DNA of 64,000 nucleotides. Source: Methylopumilus sp026399645. GTDB taxonomy: Bacteria > Pseudomonadota > Gammaproteobacteria > Burkholderiales > Methylophilaceae. Each line of letters begins with the position of its first letter. Within the stretch, counting starts at the first letter, position 1. Both the position numbers and the translations under genes were made by a program. The DNA is taken from assembly GCF_965184065.1 (NCBI RefSeq), contig NZ_OZ239098.1; one strand, given 5' to 3'. Shown here one piece after another: positions 49,548-57,656 of this stretch. Below the pieces are notes generated by a model. It worked only from the letters and a program-made list of their open reading frames with translations. It was not told the origin of the DNA and made no database searches.

Positions 49548-49567
49548 ATCCTATTTAATGCACACAT

Positions 49568-50311
49568 ATGAAACGTTATCGTGCAATTTGGATTTCTGAT
49601 GTTCATCTTGGCACCACAGAGTGCAAAGCGGATTATCTACTCGACTTCCTCAAAAACAACACAGCAGAAACTATATATCTTGTAGGCGATATCATTGATG
49701 GATGGGCACTAAAAAAACGCTGGTATTGGCCACAAAAACATAATGATGTCATTCAAAAGCTCCTTCGAAAGGCTCGAAAAGGCTCAAAGGTTATTTATAT
49801 TCCTGGAAACCATGATGAACTAGGTCGTCAATTTATTAATATGACATTTGGTGATATTGAAATTAAAAATGATTTGATACACACTACACTCGACGGTCGA
49901 AGATTATGGGTCACACATGGTGATTTGTTCGACAATATCATTTCATGTGCTAAATGGCTTTCGTTTGTCGGCGACACACTCTACTACGTCATCCTAAGAA
50001 TAAATCATTTCTCGAACACCCTAAGACATAAATATGGATTTCATTACTGGTCATTTTCTTCTTACATCAAAAATTCAATTAAGAACGTCGTGAAGTATGT
50101 TGAGAATTTTGAGGAGCTTATGGCACGAGAAGCTAAGAGAAAAAAATGTGATGGCGTGATTTGTGGTCATATTCATAAAGCTGCGATAAAGAAAATTGAA
50201 GGTGTTGAGTATTATAACGATGGCGACTGGGTTGAGAGCCTTACAGCGCTTGTTGAAACTAAGAAGGGTAAGTTAAAGCTTGTTGATTGGCATAAGAAGC
50301 CATTGTCATAA
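49568..50311 (+). CDS. plcP: PlcP-like phospholipase C, calcineurin-type metallophosphoesterase
   Basis: A 247-residue dimetal phosphoesterase. Metal-binding residues are visible: D11 and H13 (SDVHLG), D41 (GDIIDGW), N81-H82-D83 (GNHDE), H117 (THGD) and H201/H203 (GHIH). Routine annotation would call it UDP-2,3-diacylglucosamine hydrolase (LpxH), but LpxH has a different N-terminal pattern; the ISDVHLGT...LLDFLKNN...LVGDIIDGW pattern with a following WPQKHN segment is that of PlcP, which in Sinorhizobium and marine bacteria removes phosphate head groups from phospholipids under phosphate starvation. A tandem PhoB array stands just before it. Function is inferred from family and context. Confidence 0.82.
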   Translation: MKRYRAIWISDVHLGTTECKADYLLDFLKNNTAETIYLVGDIIDGWALKKRWYWPQKHNDVIQKLLRKARKGSKVIYIPGNHDELGRQFINMTFGDIEIKNDLIHTTLDGRRLWVTHGDLFDNIISCAKWLSFVGDTLYYVILRINHFSNTLRHKYGFHYWSFSSYIKNSIKNVVKYVENFEELMAREAKRKKCDGVICGHIHKAAIKKIEGVEYYNDGDWVESLTALVETKKGKLKLVDWHKKPLS

Positions 50312-50385
50312 AAAATTAAAGTTACCTTCACATAAATGAAATATTGCAGTTTTAAAGTGGTACAAACTTTCCAGAGGAACTTGTT

Positions 50386-51183
50386 ATGAGCGAATTAACT
50401 TTAGATCCAACATTGCTAAGCGAATTATCAACCCAAAATCAAGAGCAACTTCATTCCCATCACAATCAAAAAGATGCCATACAAATTTCCTGGGCACAAA
50501 ATGATAATGAGGTTAAAGAAGCTCAACAATTAAGATACAAAGTGTTTGCTGAAGAGATGGGTGCTCACTTACCCTCAAACTATGAAAAAGTAGACAAAGA
50601 TGTGCTTGATAAATATTGCGATCACCTTCTTATTCGGGACACAGAAACATTAAAAGTCATAGGTACTTACCGCGTTTTACCTCCTCACAAGGCAAGAGAG
50701 GCTGGTTTTTATTACTCAGATATGGAGTTTAATTTGGATCGCTTGAGTCACCTCTCAGACAAAATGGTTGAGGTAGGCCGCTCATGTGTGCATAAAGATT
50801 ATCGTACAGGTGGGGTCATCATGGCTTTATGGAGTGGATTAGCGCAATACATGAAAAAACATGGCTACGAAGTGATGATTGGTTGTGCAAGTGTACCTAT
50901 GGGCGATGGAGGTCATTATGCAGCTAGTTTAGCAAAAAAAATTAATGCTTCACATCTTTCAAGTATTGAATATCGCGTGACACCGAAACTACCATTACCT
51001 ATTCATGAGCTTGATCAAGACCTAGATGTGGAACCACCCGCTTTATTAAAAGGTTATTTACGCATCGGTGCTAAAGTTTGTGGCGACCCAGCATGGGATC
51101 CAGACTTTAATACAGCAGACTTTTTAACGATGTTATTCCTCAAAGATATCAACCCGCGCTACGCTAAACACTTCTTAACTTAA
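50386..51183 (+). CDS. OlsB-like N-acyltransferase (ornithine lipid type, GNAT fold)
   Basis: A 265-residue GNAT-family acyltransferase of the OlsB / putative hemolysin (COG3176) group. The characteristic segments LRYKVFAEEMGA (about 48-59), YCDHLLIRD, GTYRVLPPHKA and EVGRSCVHKDYR (about 129-140) are present. OlsB transfers a 3-hydroxyacyl chain from ACP to ornithine, the first step of ornithine lipid, a phosphorus-free membrane lipid. The start has an AGAGGAAC ribosome site. It follows plcP by 74 bp; only a weak Pho-like half-site (CTTCACATAA) was seen in that gap, so cotranscription with plcP is the simplest reading. Other acyl acceptors are possible. Confidence 0.8.
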   Translation: MSELTLDPTLLSELSTQNQEQLHSHHNQKDAIQISWAQNDNEVKEAQQLRYKVFAEEMGAHLPSNYEKVDKDVLDKYCDHLLIRDTETLKVIGTYRVLPPHKAREAGFYYSDMEFNLDRLSHLSDKMVEVGRSCVHKDYRTGGVIMALWSGLAQYMKKHGYEVMIGCASVPMGDGGHYAASLAKKINASHLSSIEYRVTPKLPLPIHELDQDLDVEPPALLKGYLRIGAKVCGDPAWDPDFNTADFLTMLFLKDINPRYAKHFLT

Positions 51184-51308
51184 TTAAATCTAGTTAAGTC
51201 ACTTAATACACCACTGTTTCATCAACCTCGATATTTTGATCTAAATGATCGATTGCCACTTTTAAATTCCCATGAATTTAATTCGATCATTTATGATACG
51301 AATCTATA

Positions 51309-52010
51309 ATGAATAATTTTTTAAAAATACTTGTCTTTTTCCTTAGTCTTGGCCTTCTTAATCATGCAGAAGCTGCAAGACCCATGCTTACAGATGATGC
51401 TCGTATTGTAGATCCTAAATCTTGTCAGTTAGAAAGTTGGGTGCGGGATTCAAAACATGTCACTGAATATTGGGCGCTCCCTGCGTGTAACGTCGGTGAA
51501 AATCTCGAACTGACTATTGGTGGCAGCCTTGAAGGTGAGAATGGTCACTCAAGTTTTGCGAATGAGCTCTATCAAATTAAATCTATTCTCCAACCTATTG
51601 CTCTTAATCAAACAGGTTTTTCAATCGCCCTAGGTAATGGAAGAGACCCCAAAAGGACCATGAATAAAGCCATACAGGATTGGTATCTTAATGTTCCTAT
51701 GAGTTATCCTTACAATGACCGGTTAGTCATCCACACTAACCTGGGTGTCACCCATCTTACAGACGAACATAAAGAAAAAATGAATTGGGGATTGTCAAGT
51801 GAATACAATTTCAACGAGCGTATTGATTTAATCAGTGAGGTATTTAACCAATCCTCTAATAGTACTTTCTTTCAATTTGGATTGCGATATTGGTTAATTA
51901 AGAATCGAGCGCAGATTGATACCACGTATATGAATAGCTTTAATCGTTTCGGAGAAGATCAGTCTTTCTCTGTAGGCTTAAGGTTATTATCTCTGCCATT
52001 CCTTCCATAA
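51309..52010 (+). CDS. predicted outer-membrane protein of unknown function
   Basis: A 233-residue secreted protein. A clear signal peptide (1-22, ending AEA) is followed by RPMLTDDARIVDPKSCQLESWV, an N-terminus shared by a family of proteobacterial outer-membrane proteins sometimes named after the MetA pathway of phenol degradation. The rest alternates hydrophobic and polar residues and ends in a short beta-signal-like stretch, consistent with a beta barrel. It lies in the lipid-remodelling cluster but no Pho box precedes it, so any link is only by position. Confidence 0.65.
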   Translation: MNNFLKILVFFLSLGLLNHAEAARPMLTDDARIVDPKSCQLESWVRDSKHVTEYWALPACNVGENLELTIGGSLEGENGHSSFANELYQIKSILQPIALNQTGFSIALGNGRDPKRTMNKAIQDWYLNVPMSYPYNDRLVIHTNLGVTHLTDEHKEKMNWGLSSEYNFNERIDLISEVFNQSSNSTFFQFGLRYWLIKNRAQIDTTYMNSFNRFGEDQSFSVGLRLLSLPFLP

Positions 52011-52038
52011 GAAACTAAGCGGAGCATCTCTTCTTAGA

Positions 52039-53016
52039 TTAACTTAATAAATGACTGTGGAGAATTTCTACACATTTATTCCATGACCACTTTTGATTGA
52101 TATTAGACGCAATACTTTTCCGATTAAGCTTTAAGCATTTGCGAATACTGTCTTCTAAATTAACGCCTAAGAAACCTGTTTTACCTTGCTCAACAATATC
52201 TTTAGGCCCCGTAACGTTGAAAGCGGCAACAGGCAATCCATTCGCAAGTGCTTCAATCATGACAATACCAAACGTATCTGTCTTACTTGGAAAACAAAAT
52301 ACATCGTGCGATTTATAGGTGTCGGCCAATGCTGAACCAAATCGGTAGCCTAAAAAATTAACCTTTGGAAACTTCAATTTAAATTTATCAAGCAATGGCC
52401 CCTCACCCACAATGGTAATTTCAAACTTATCCTGTAGCTCACATAACACTTCTAAATTTTTTTCTTTGCTGACTCGGCCTACATAAATAATTTTAGGAGT
52501 TTTTGACTTGCGATAAGATTTTTTGCTTATTAAATTCTTTGATACCCCCCTCGTCCAGACGAACACATGATTAAAGCCTTTTTTATTTAACTCTTCCTTG
52601 CATGATTTAGAGGGTACCAGAATTGCTTTACTATCATTATGAAAAACTTTTAGGTAGCTGTATGTAATAAAAAGTGGGATGTGAGCGAGTTTCCACAAGT
52701 ACTCCGGAAATTTTGTATGGTATCCCGTCGTATAGGGAACCTTATTTAATTTGCAGTAAATCCTTGCTACTAATCCTATGGGACCCTCAGTTCCAATATG
52801 AATATGCGTAGGATTTATTTCTTTGATTTTTTTATAGGCCTTAAGAGGCTCTCTGCACAACTGGACTTCGGGGTACATGGAAATACTTTTCCACTTAAAT
52901 AATCCCGGGTGAATCACATAAGTTTTCTTACGAGAGTGTTTGAGGATATTTCTATAGGTAGTAGAAACACCATTAACTTGATCAAAGGAATCTGTTGCAA
53001 TGAGAATCTTGTGCAC
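52039..53016 (-). CDS. GT4 glycosyltransferase, second lipid-type enzyme
   Basis: A 325-residue GT-B glycosyltransferase, shorter than usual. Its N-terminus (ILIATDSFDQVNGVSTTYRN) resembles that of the other glycosyltransferase in this cluster; the donor region has DX7E (TDTFGIVMIE) where EX7E is usual. Translation starts with GTG: the ATG two bases upstream is out of frame and an in-frame stop lies just before. No ribosome site is present, and the -10 TAAGAA at 53023-53028 puts the transcription start on the GTG. It may add a second sugar to a glycolipid or act on an envelope polysaccharide. Confidence 0.8.
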   Translation of the reverse strand: MHKILIATDSFDQVNGVSTTYRNILKHSRKKTYVIHPGLFKWKSISMYPEVQLCREPLKAYKKIKEINPTHIHIGTEGPIGLVARIYCKLNKVPYTTGYHTKFPEYLWKLAHIPLFITYSYLKVFHNDSKAILVPSKSCKEELNKKGFNHVFVWTRGVSKNLISKKSYRKSKTPKIIYVGRVSKEKNLEVLCELQDKFEITIVGEGPLLDKFKLKFPKVNFLGYRFGSALADTYKSHDVFCFPSKTDTFGIVMIEALANGLPVAAFNVTGPKDIVEQGKTGFLGVNLEDSIRKCLKLNRKSIASNINQKWSWNKCVEILHSHLLS

Positions 53017-53035
53017 ATCACATTCTTACAAAAAA

Positions 53036-53055
53036 ATATGACAATTTTTTTACGA
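53036..53055 (-). promoter_or_regulatory. candidate Pho box of the second glycosyltransferase
   Basis: On the minus strand a strong half-site TTGTCATA is preceded at 11 bp by a degenerate one (TCGTAAAA). TAAGAA follows after 7 bp, the same geometry as the other Pho promoters of the window. Weaker than the rest because only one repeat is good. Confidence 0.45.
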
Positions 53056-53136
53056 AATGATAAATATGTTTAATTAATTCTTATAATGAATAAAGATTGC
53101 TTTAGAATTCACTTTTAACATTCAAATTTTTAAATT

Positions 53137-53505
53137 ATGAAAAGTCCTTACAAAGGTAAAACTGGTCTCAGACGACTTATTAATGCTTTTGGTTATTCTA
53201 TCGCCGGAACCTTGGCTGCCTTTAAGCATGAAGATGCTTTCAGGCAAGAAGTCATCTTAACCGCGATACTCACTCCTGTCGCCATATACTATGGTGAAAC
53301 AGCCATTGATCAAGCATTAATGATCAGCAGCCTCTTATTGATTATTATTGTTGAGTTATTAAATTCCTCTATTGAAGCAACTGTGGATCGCATTTCGGTC
53401 AAGCACCACAAGCTTGCAAAACGAGCGAAAGATATTGGAAGTGCAGCTGTTTTCTTTAGTCTAATCAATGCTGCTGTGATCTGGTTCTTAATTCTCGTAA
53501 AATAA
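53137..53505 (+). CDS. dgkA: diacylglycerol kinase
   Basis: A 122-residue inner-membrane kinase with three transmembrane helices and the DgkA signature VELLNSSIEATVDRIS (about 71-86) followed by AKDIGSAAV. It phosphorylates diacylglycerol to phosphatidic acid and so returns the product of PlcP or PAP2 to phospholipid synthesis. No Pho box was recognised before it. Confidence 0.95.
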   Translation: MKSPYKGKTGLRRLINAFGYSIAGTLAAFKHEDAFRQEVILTAILTPVAIYYGETAIDQALMISSLLLIIIVELLNSSIEATVDRISVKHHKLAKRAKDIGSAAVFFSLINAAVIWFLILVK

Positions 53506-53764
53506 TATCTATTTTCAAAGAGTCATTCATGAGAGCATTGCAATTGCAGATCCATGAAAAATTTTCACATATTATCTTTTATAGACAGAGATTTTATCGA
53601 GAAGCAAACCTGATTGGCTTCTTAGTTGTATCACATATAAAGGCTAGTGTTCATTCCATTACCCTCATGTTATTTATTGAAATAATCGCCCCATAAAGAA
53701 ACACAACAACTCTTGAATCAATTACACCCCTCATTTAACTAACGGTAAAAAATTACGCGCAAAA
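53506..53764. other. gene-free spacer between dgkA and the porin terminator
   Basis: About 260 bp with no open frame, promoter pattern or repeat that I can support. An unrecognised small RNA cannot be excluded. Confidence 0.4.
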
Positions 53765-53792
53765 AAAACCCTGCTCCACGGAGCAGGGTTTT
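53765..53792 (-). terminator. porin terminator
   Basis: A 12-bp stem AAAACCCTGCTC / GAGCAGGGTTTT with loop CACG, followed on the minus strand by a run of eight T. A strong intrinsic terminator 22 bp past the porin stop. Confidence 0.93.
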
Positions 53793-53813
53793 AAGTGTGA
53801 GTAACTTTACAGC

Positions 53814-55259
53814 TTAGAACATTAACTGCGTTCTTACGAGGATAGCCTTCTCATCCGTTTGATTAGCGTGTCCTCCAATAGTTATGCCAGTTCCTATCTG
53901 ATCCTTGAAGCTGGTTTTCATGTAGTCTGCCATGATTCGGAAGTTAGGGTTTGCGACAAACTTAACGCCCAGTGTCATGTCGTTGGCTTTAAAGAACCCA
54001 TTGCTTTGAGCTCCCGTAACGTTTCTGTAGTCAGACGCGTCAAAGAAACCATATCGCGCGCCAATTTCCCAAGCGCCACCCGTCATGGTGTCTGGGTCAA
54101 AGTTCTTGGCAGGCTTGAAAGAGCCAAACGCGCCAGCCTTGTATCGGCTCGCGTGGGTCTCGCCAGTTAACGTCCAAAGTGCTTGTATATAGCCCGCCTC
54201 AATTGAAGGTCTTTGGTCTACTCCCACACCCGTCTGAAAGTCAAACTTACTGTCAACATACTGCCCCTGAATCTTGAAGGGACCTGATGCTAGAGCGCCC
54301 TCGAGTCCAATCCTCTGTCTATCAAGCTGATTGCTGTATGTGTTTCCAAGGGTAACAGTATTCATCGTAAAGAATGTTTGATCAGATCTTGACCTTGACT
54401 TTTGAGAGCCACCCATAGCATCGGCAGTTCTATACTGATCGCCGGCTTGGAATGCTAAGCCCACGTGAGCCACCATGTCCTTATTTTTTACGATCTCAGC
54501 GAAGTTAATCGTCGCTCTTCCAATGAAATCTACATCAGAATGCGCGTTATCTAACTCTCTCGCACCTGCGGTTGTATTTTCTGCCGCCTTTATTCCCGTG
54601 CCTACCGCCAAGGCGTAGGTCATGCCATCCATCGGCTCGCCGAATACTTGCGCGCCACGTTCTTTTGCTGGTATTTGGCTATCTACAAAGCTACGCTCGA
54701 TGAAGTCGATGTTGTTTGAGCTTGTGAGTTGCTCCAAGCTGAACGGCATCTTGAACTGACCGAAACGAAACTTCGCCTTCTCAAACCAAGCCACATCCAT
54801 ATAAGCCACGTCAATAATATCGTTAGGACCAGTACCAACACCAACAGTATTGATTACAATCTCTCCCGAGTAGTAGTTACCAAATTTGCCCTTGACACCG
54901 ATACGAGCGCGTCTGATGTCAAACGTATCAGAACCAGCAGGTACAGCTGTTGCTGAGGCGTTATTTGCAGGGTAGTCAAAGCTTCTGTAGTCGAAGTGCA
55001 CGCGACCGTTCACTTGAATGCTACTCTTACCATCTGCCGTCTCAAGAGACAAGGCATTATCTTTGGTTTTTACAACAGGCGTAATGTCAGTCTTAGACTT
55101 ATGTCCCTTGGTGATCAACTTACCTTCCTCTTCAGTTAACACACCCTTTGATACTAAAGCGTCAACGATATCTGTAGCACTGTCTGCTAAGGCAAATTGA
55201 CCTGCCATTAACAACACCGCGCCAGAAACCGCGACTGCTAATTTTTTATTGAAGTTCAT
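53814..55259 (-). CDS. phosphate-selective porin of the OprO/OprP type
   Basis: A 481-residue outer-membrane porin. Signal peptide 1-25 (cleavage after FALA), then a short periplasmic segment (DIVDALVSKGVLTEEEGKLI) found in OprP-type porins, then a beta barrel of about 400 residues ending in phenylalanine (RTQLMF) as required for BAM recognition. Family members form anion channels for phosphate or polyphosphate. The gene has a GGGAG ribosome site and a Pho box with well-placed TAGAAT, which supports phosphate as the substrate. Confidence 0.9.
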   Translation of the reverse strand: MNFNKKLAVAVSGAVLLMAGQFALADSATDIVDALVSKGVLTEEEGKLITKGHKSKTDITPVVKTKDNALSLETADGKSSIQVNGRVHFDYRSFDYPANNASATAVPAGSDTFDIRRARIGVKGKFGNYYSGEIVINTVGVGTGPNDIIDVAYMDVAWFEKAKFRFGQFKMPFSLEQLTSSNNIDFIERSFVDSQIPAKERGAQVFGEPMDGMTYALAVGTGIKAAENTTAGARELDNAHSDVDFIGRATINFAEIVKNKDMVAHVGLAFQAGDQYRTADAMGGSQKSRSRSDQTFFTMNTVTLGNTYSNQLDRQRIGLEGALASGPFKIQGQYVDSKFDFQTGVGVDQRPSIEAGYIQALWTLTGETHASRYKAGAFGSFKPAKNFDPDTMTGGAWEIGARYGFFDASDYRNVTGAQSNGFFKANDMTLGVKFVANPNFRIMADYMKTSFKDQIGTGITIGGHANQTDEKAILVRTQLMF

Positions 55260-55350
55260 TTATTGCTCCCTTGAGTTTTACTTTAAGTTTATTAAATTCG
55301 AATTCAGTCAAACTTTAAAGCTTTTTGACATGTTTGATTCTACGGATGGA

Positions 55351-55370
55351 ATATGACACATATGTGACAA
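55351..55370 (-). promoter_or_regulatory. Pho box of the porin
   Basis: On the minus strand TTGTCACATAT followed by GTGTCATATTC, both half-sites near-perfect. TAGAAT (55337-55342) follows after 8 bp. The 5' leader of about 70 bases carries a normal ribosome site. Confidence 0.85.
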
Positions 55371-55409
55371 ACAAATATTACAAGTGGTTTTTTTGAACAT
55401 ATTTTTGAT

Positions 55410-55429
55410 TTGTTGTAAAAAAACAACAA
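55410..55429. repeat. inverted repeat TTGTTGT-6-ACAACAA
   Basis: A 7-bp stem with an A6 loop lies in the spacer between the carbonic anhydrase and the porin promoter. Read on the minus strand it has a U6 loop but no U tract after the stem, so it is at best a weak terminator for the carbonic anhydrase gene. Confidence 0.4.
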
Positions 55430-55488
55430 CCCTGCTGCCTATAGCTTACTTATAGTTGTTCTGAGTAATCTTAGTAGCTAACATTTTA

Positions 55489-56127
55489 TTAAAAATGAAT
55501 GTGATTCTGATCGAATTCTACCTCACCCGAGGCCAAATTGTATACAGCACCCACTAGACCGATTTCTTTTTTTTCAATCATGTCAGTTAAAAGTGGGCTT
55601 CTCTTTAAGATTCGCTCCATCTGCACTTCCACGTTATGGAAGCAAACCCTTTCAACAAACGCGTCATTGCTTGAGTCGCGCTTATCTGTAATTGTTTTTT
55701 CTAAGAGAACTGCGGGATCAATGAGTTCAATAATTTCCCCGATGTTGCCACCCTTATAATGATCACACGCCGCCTTGATAGCGCCGCAATTTGTGTGGCC
55801 CATCACTACCACTAATTTTGAACCTAAGTACTTACAAGAAAATTCTAAACTACCAATCGCTTTGATCGATGCGATGTTGCCTGCGAGTCGCACGCTAAAA
55901 ATATCACCTAAGTTCTGGTCGAAAATAAGCTCAACAGTCGTTCTTGAATCACTACATCCTAATACAGATGCAAAGGGATGTTGTTTTTCTTTAATGACGT
56001 CACGCACACTTAACATATCGTGCTCACGCTGCACATTATTTTTAAAGCGCTCATTACCTTCAATTAAAATATCGAGTGCTTGCCTAGGGGTCACTTTATC
56101 TCGATCTATGAGTGGATGACGATACAT
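55489..56127 (-). CDS. beta-carbonic anhydrase
   Basis: A 212-residue zinc enzyme interconverting CO2 and bicarbonate. Zinc ligands are seen in GCSDSRTTVE (Cys and Asp) and GHTNCGAI (His and Cys). It follows lysS by 4 bp on the same strand and is probably cotranscribed with prfB-lysS. Bicarbonate supply would help carboxylases in an organism with a small genome, but that is inference. Confidence 0.94.
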   Translation of the reverse strand: MYRHPLIDRDKVTPRQALDILIEGNERFKNNVQREHDMLSVRDVIKEKQHPFASVLGCSDSRTTVELIFDQNLGDIFSVRLAGNIASIKAIGSLEFSCKYLGSKLVVVMGHTNCGAIKAACDHYKGGNIGEIIELIDPAVLLEKTITDKRDSSNDAFVERVCFHNVEVQMERILKRSPLLTDMIEKKEIGLVGAVYNLASGEVEFDQNHIHF

Positions 56128-56131
56128 AGTT

Positions 56132-57652
56132 TTAATTCACCTCAGCGCGCATGTGCGGAAATAAAATCACATCACGAATCGAAGGACTGTTAGTGAGTAA
56201 CATCACAAGACGATCAATCCCAATACCACATCCACCAGTCGGCGGCATCCCGTATTCAAGTGCGCGAATAAAATCGGCATCATAGAACATCGCCTCATGA
56301 TCCCCTGCTTCTTTTGCTTTTGCTTGATTGTGGAAACGTTGTGCTTGATCTTCTGCATCATTCAATTCTGAAAATCCATTTGCAATTTCTCGTCCCGCAA
56401 TAAAAAGTTCGAAGCGCTCTGTGATGTCTTTATTTTTGTCAGATGCACGAGCGAGTGGCGACACCTCAACTGGATAGTCAATAATATAAGTAGGATTCCA
56501 AAGTTGCGATTCAGCAGTGCCTTCGAAAAGCGCTAACTGCAATGTACCGAGACCTGAGTGACCAAAAGCTTTGTGATCATATTTTAAAAGTTCTTCGCGT
56601 AAAAATTTTTCATCGTTGAGTTGTGCATCCGAATATTGCGGAGCGTATTTTTTTATAGCATCGACAATAGTGAGTCGCTCAAACGGATCTGTGAAATTAA
56701 TTTCACGACCTTGATATTCGATATTAGTTTTTCCTAATGCAATCATCGCAGCATCACGAATACAATCTTCAGTAAATTGCATGAGCCAATGGTAATCGGT
56801 ATAGGCTGCATAGAATTCCATCATCGTGAATTCAGGATTATGTCTCACACTCAATCCTTCATTTCTAAAATTACGATTGATTTCAAACACGCGATCAAAT
56901 CCACCGACAACTAAACGCTTTAAATAAAGTTCTGGTGCGATACGCATATACATTTGCATGTCGAGCGCGTTGTGATGTGTGATGAATGGTTTTGCTGCAG
57001 CACCTCCTGGAATCGGATGAAGCATTGGTGTCTCAACTTCATTGAAACAATGTTTCACCATGAACGCACGAATGCCACTCATAATTTTTGTTCTAGTGAT
57101 AAATGTTTGTTTTGTTTCATCACTCATGATGAGATCAACATAACGTTGACGATACTTCACTTCTTGATCAGCTAGTCCGTGAAATTTTTCAGGTAGTGGT
57201 CGAATTGATTTTGTGAGTAGCCTTAAATGACTTACACGAATAGAAAGTTCACCTGTTTTAGTTTTAAATAAAACACCACTCGCACCTAAGATATCACCTA
57301 AGTCCCAGTGCTTAAAATTTTCGTAAATAGTTTCTGCGTCATCACTTTTAATATTTTCTTTTGAGATAAAAAGTTGAATACGTCCTGATCCATCTTGGAG
57401 AGTTGCGAAACTTGCTTTCCCCATGACGCGCTTTAGCATCATGCGACCAGCGACGATTACTTCAACAGCTCTAGGATCGAGCGCGTCATTTTCTAATGCA
57501 CCAAATTCTTCGTGAATCGTTTTTGCAAAATGTTGCGGCTTGAAGTCATTCGGAAATGCAACGCCCACTTCTCTTATTTTTTTTAATTTTTCACGACGCT
57601 CTTGTATGACGTGATTTTCATTTTGCTCTATCGGTTGATTTTCTTCTGACAA
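56132..57652 (-). CDS. lysS: lysyl-tRNA synthetase, class II
   Basis: A 506-residue class II synthetase: N-terminal OB-fold anticodon-binding domain (about 65-150), motif 2 FRNEGLSVRHNPEFTMMEFY and motif 3 GGCGIGIDRLVMLL. It follows prfB by 4 bp, the usual prfB-lysS pair. Confidence 0.97.
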   Translation of the reverse strand: MSEENQPIEQNENHVIQERREKLKKIREVGVAFPNDFKPQHFAKTIHEEFGALENDALDPRAVEVIVAGRMMLKRVMGKASFATLQDGSGRIQLFISKENIKSDDAETIYENFKHWDLGDILGASGVLFKTKTGELSIRVSHLRLLTKSIRPLPEKFHGLADQEVKYRQRYVDLIMSDETKQTFITRTKIMSGIRAFMVKHCFNEVETPMLHPIPGGAAAKPFITHHNALDMQMYMRIAPELYLKRLVVGGFDRVFEINRNFRNEGLSVRHNPEFTMMEFYAAYTDYHWLMQFTEDCIRDAAMIALGKTNIEYQGREINFTDPFERLTIVDAIKKYAPQYSDAQLNDEKFLREELLKYDHKAFGHSGLGTLQLALFEGTAESQLWNPTYIIDYPVEVSPLARASDKNKDITERFELFIAGREIANGFSELNDAEDQAQRFHNQAKAKEAGDHEAMFYDADFIRALEYGMPPTGGCGIGIDRLVMLLTNSPSIRDVILFPHMRAEVN

Positions 57653-57656
57653 CTTT

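Noticed and set aside
49568..50311. Annotation as LpxH (UDP-2,3-diacylglucosamine hydrolase)
   Set aside because: The sequence pattern and the Pho context fit PlcP better; not fully excluded without phylogeny.
50312..50385. Pho box directly before the OlsB-like gene
   Set aside because: Only one weak half-site (CTTCACATAA) without a partner 11 bp away; not strong enough to report as a feature.
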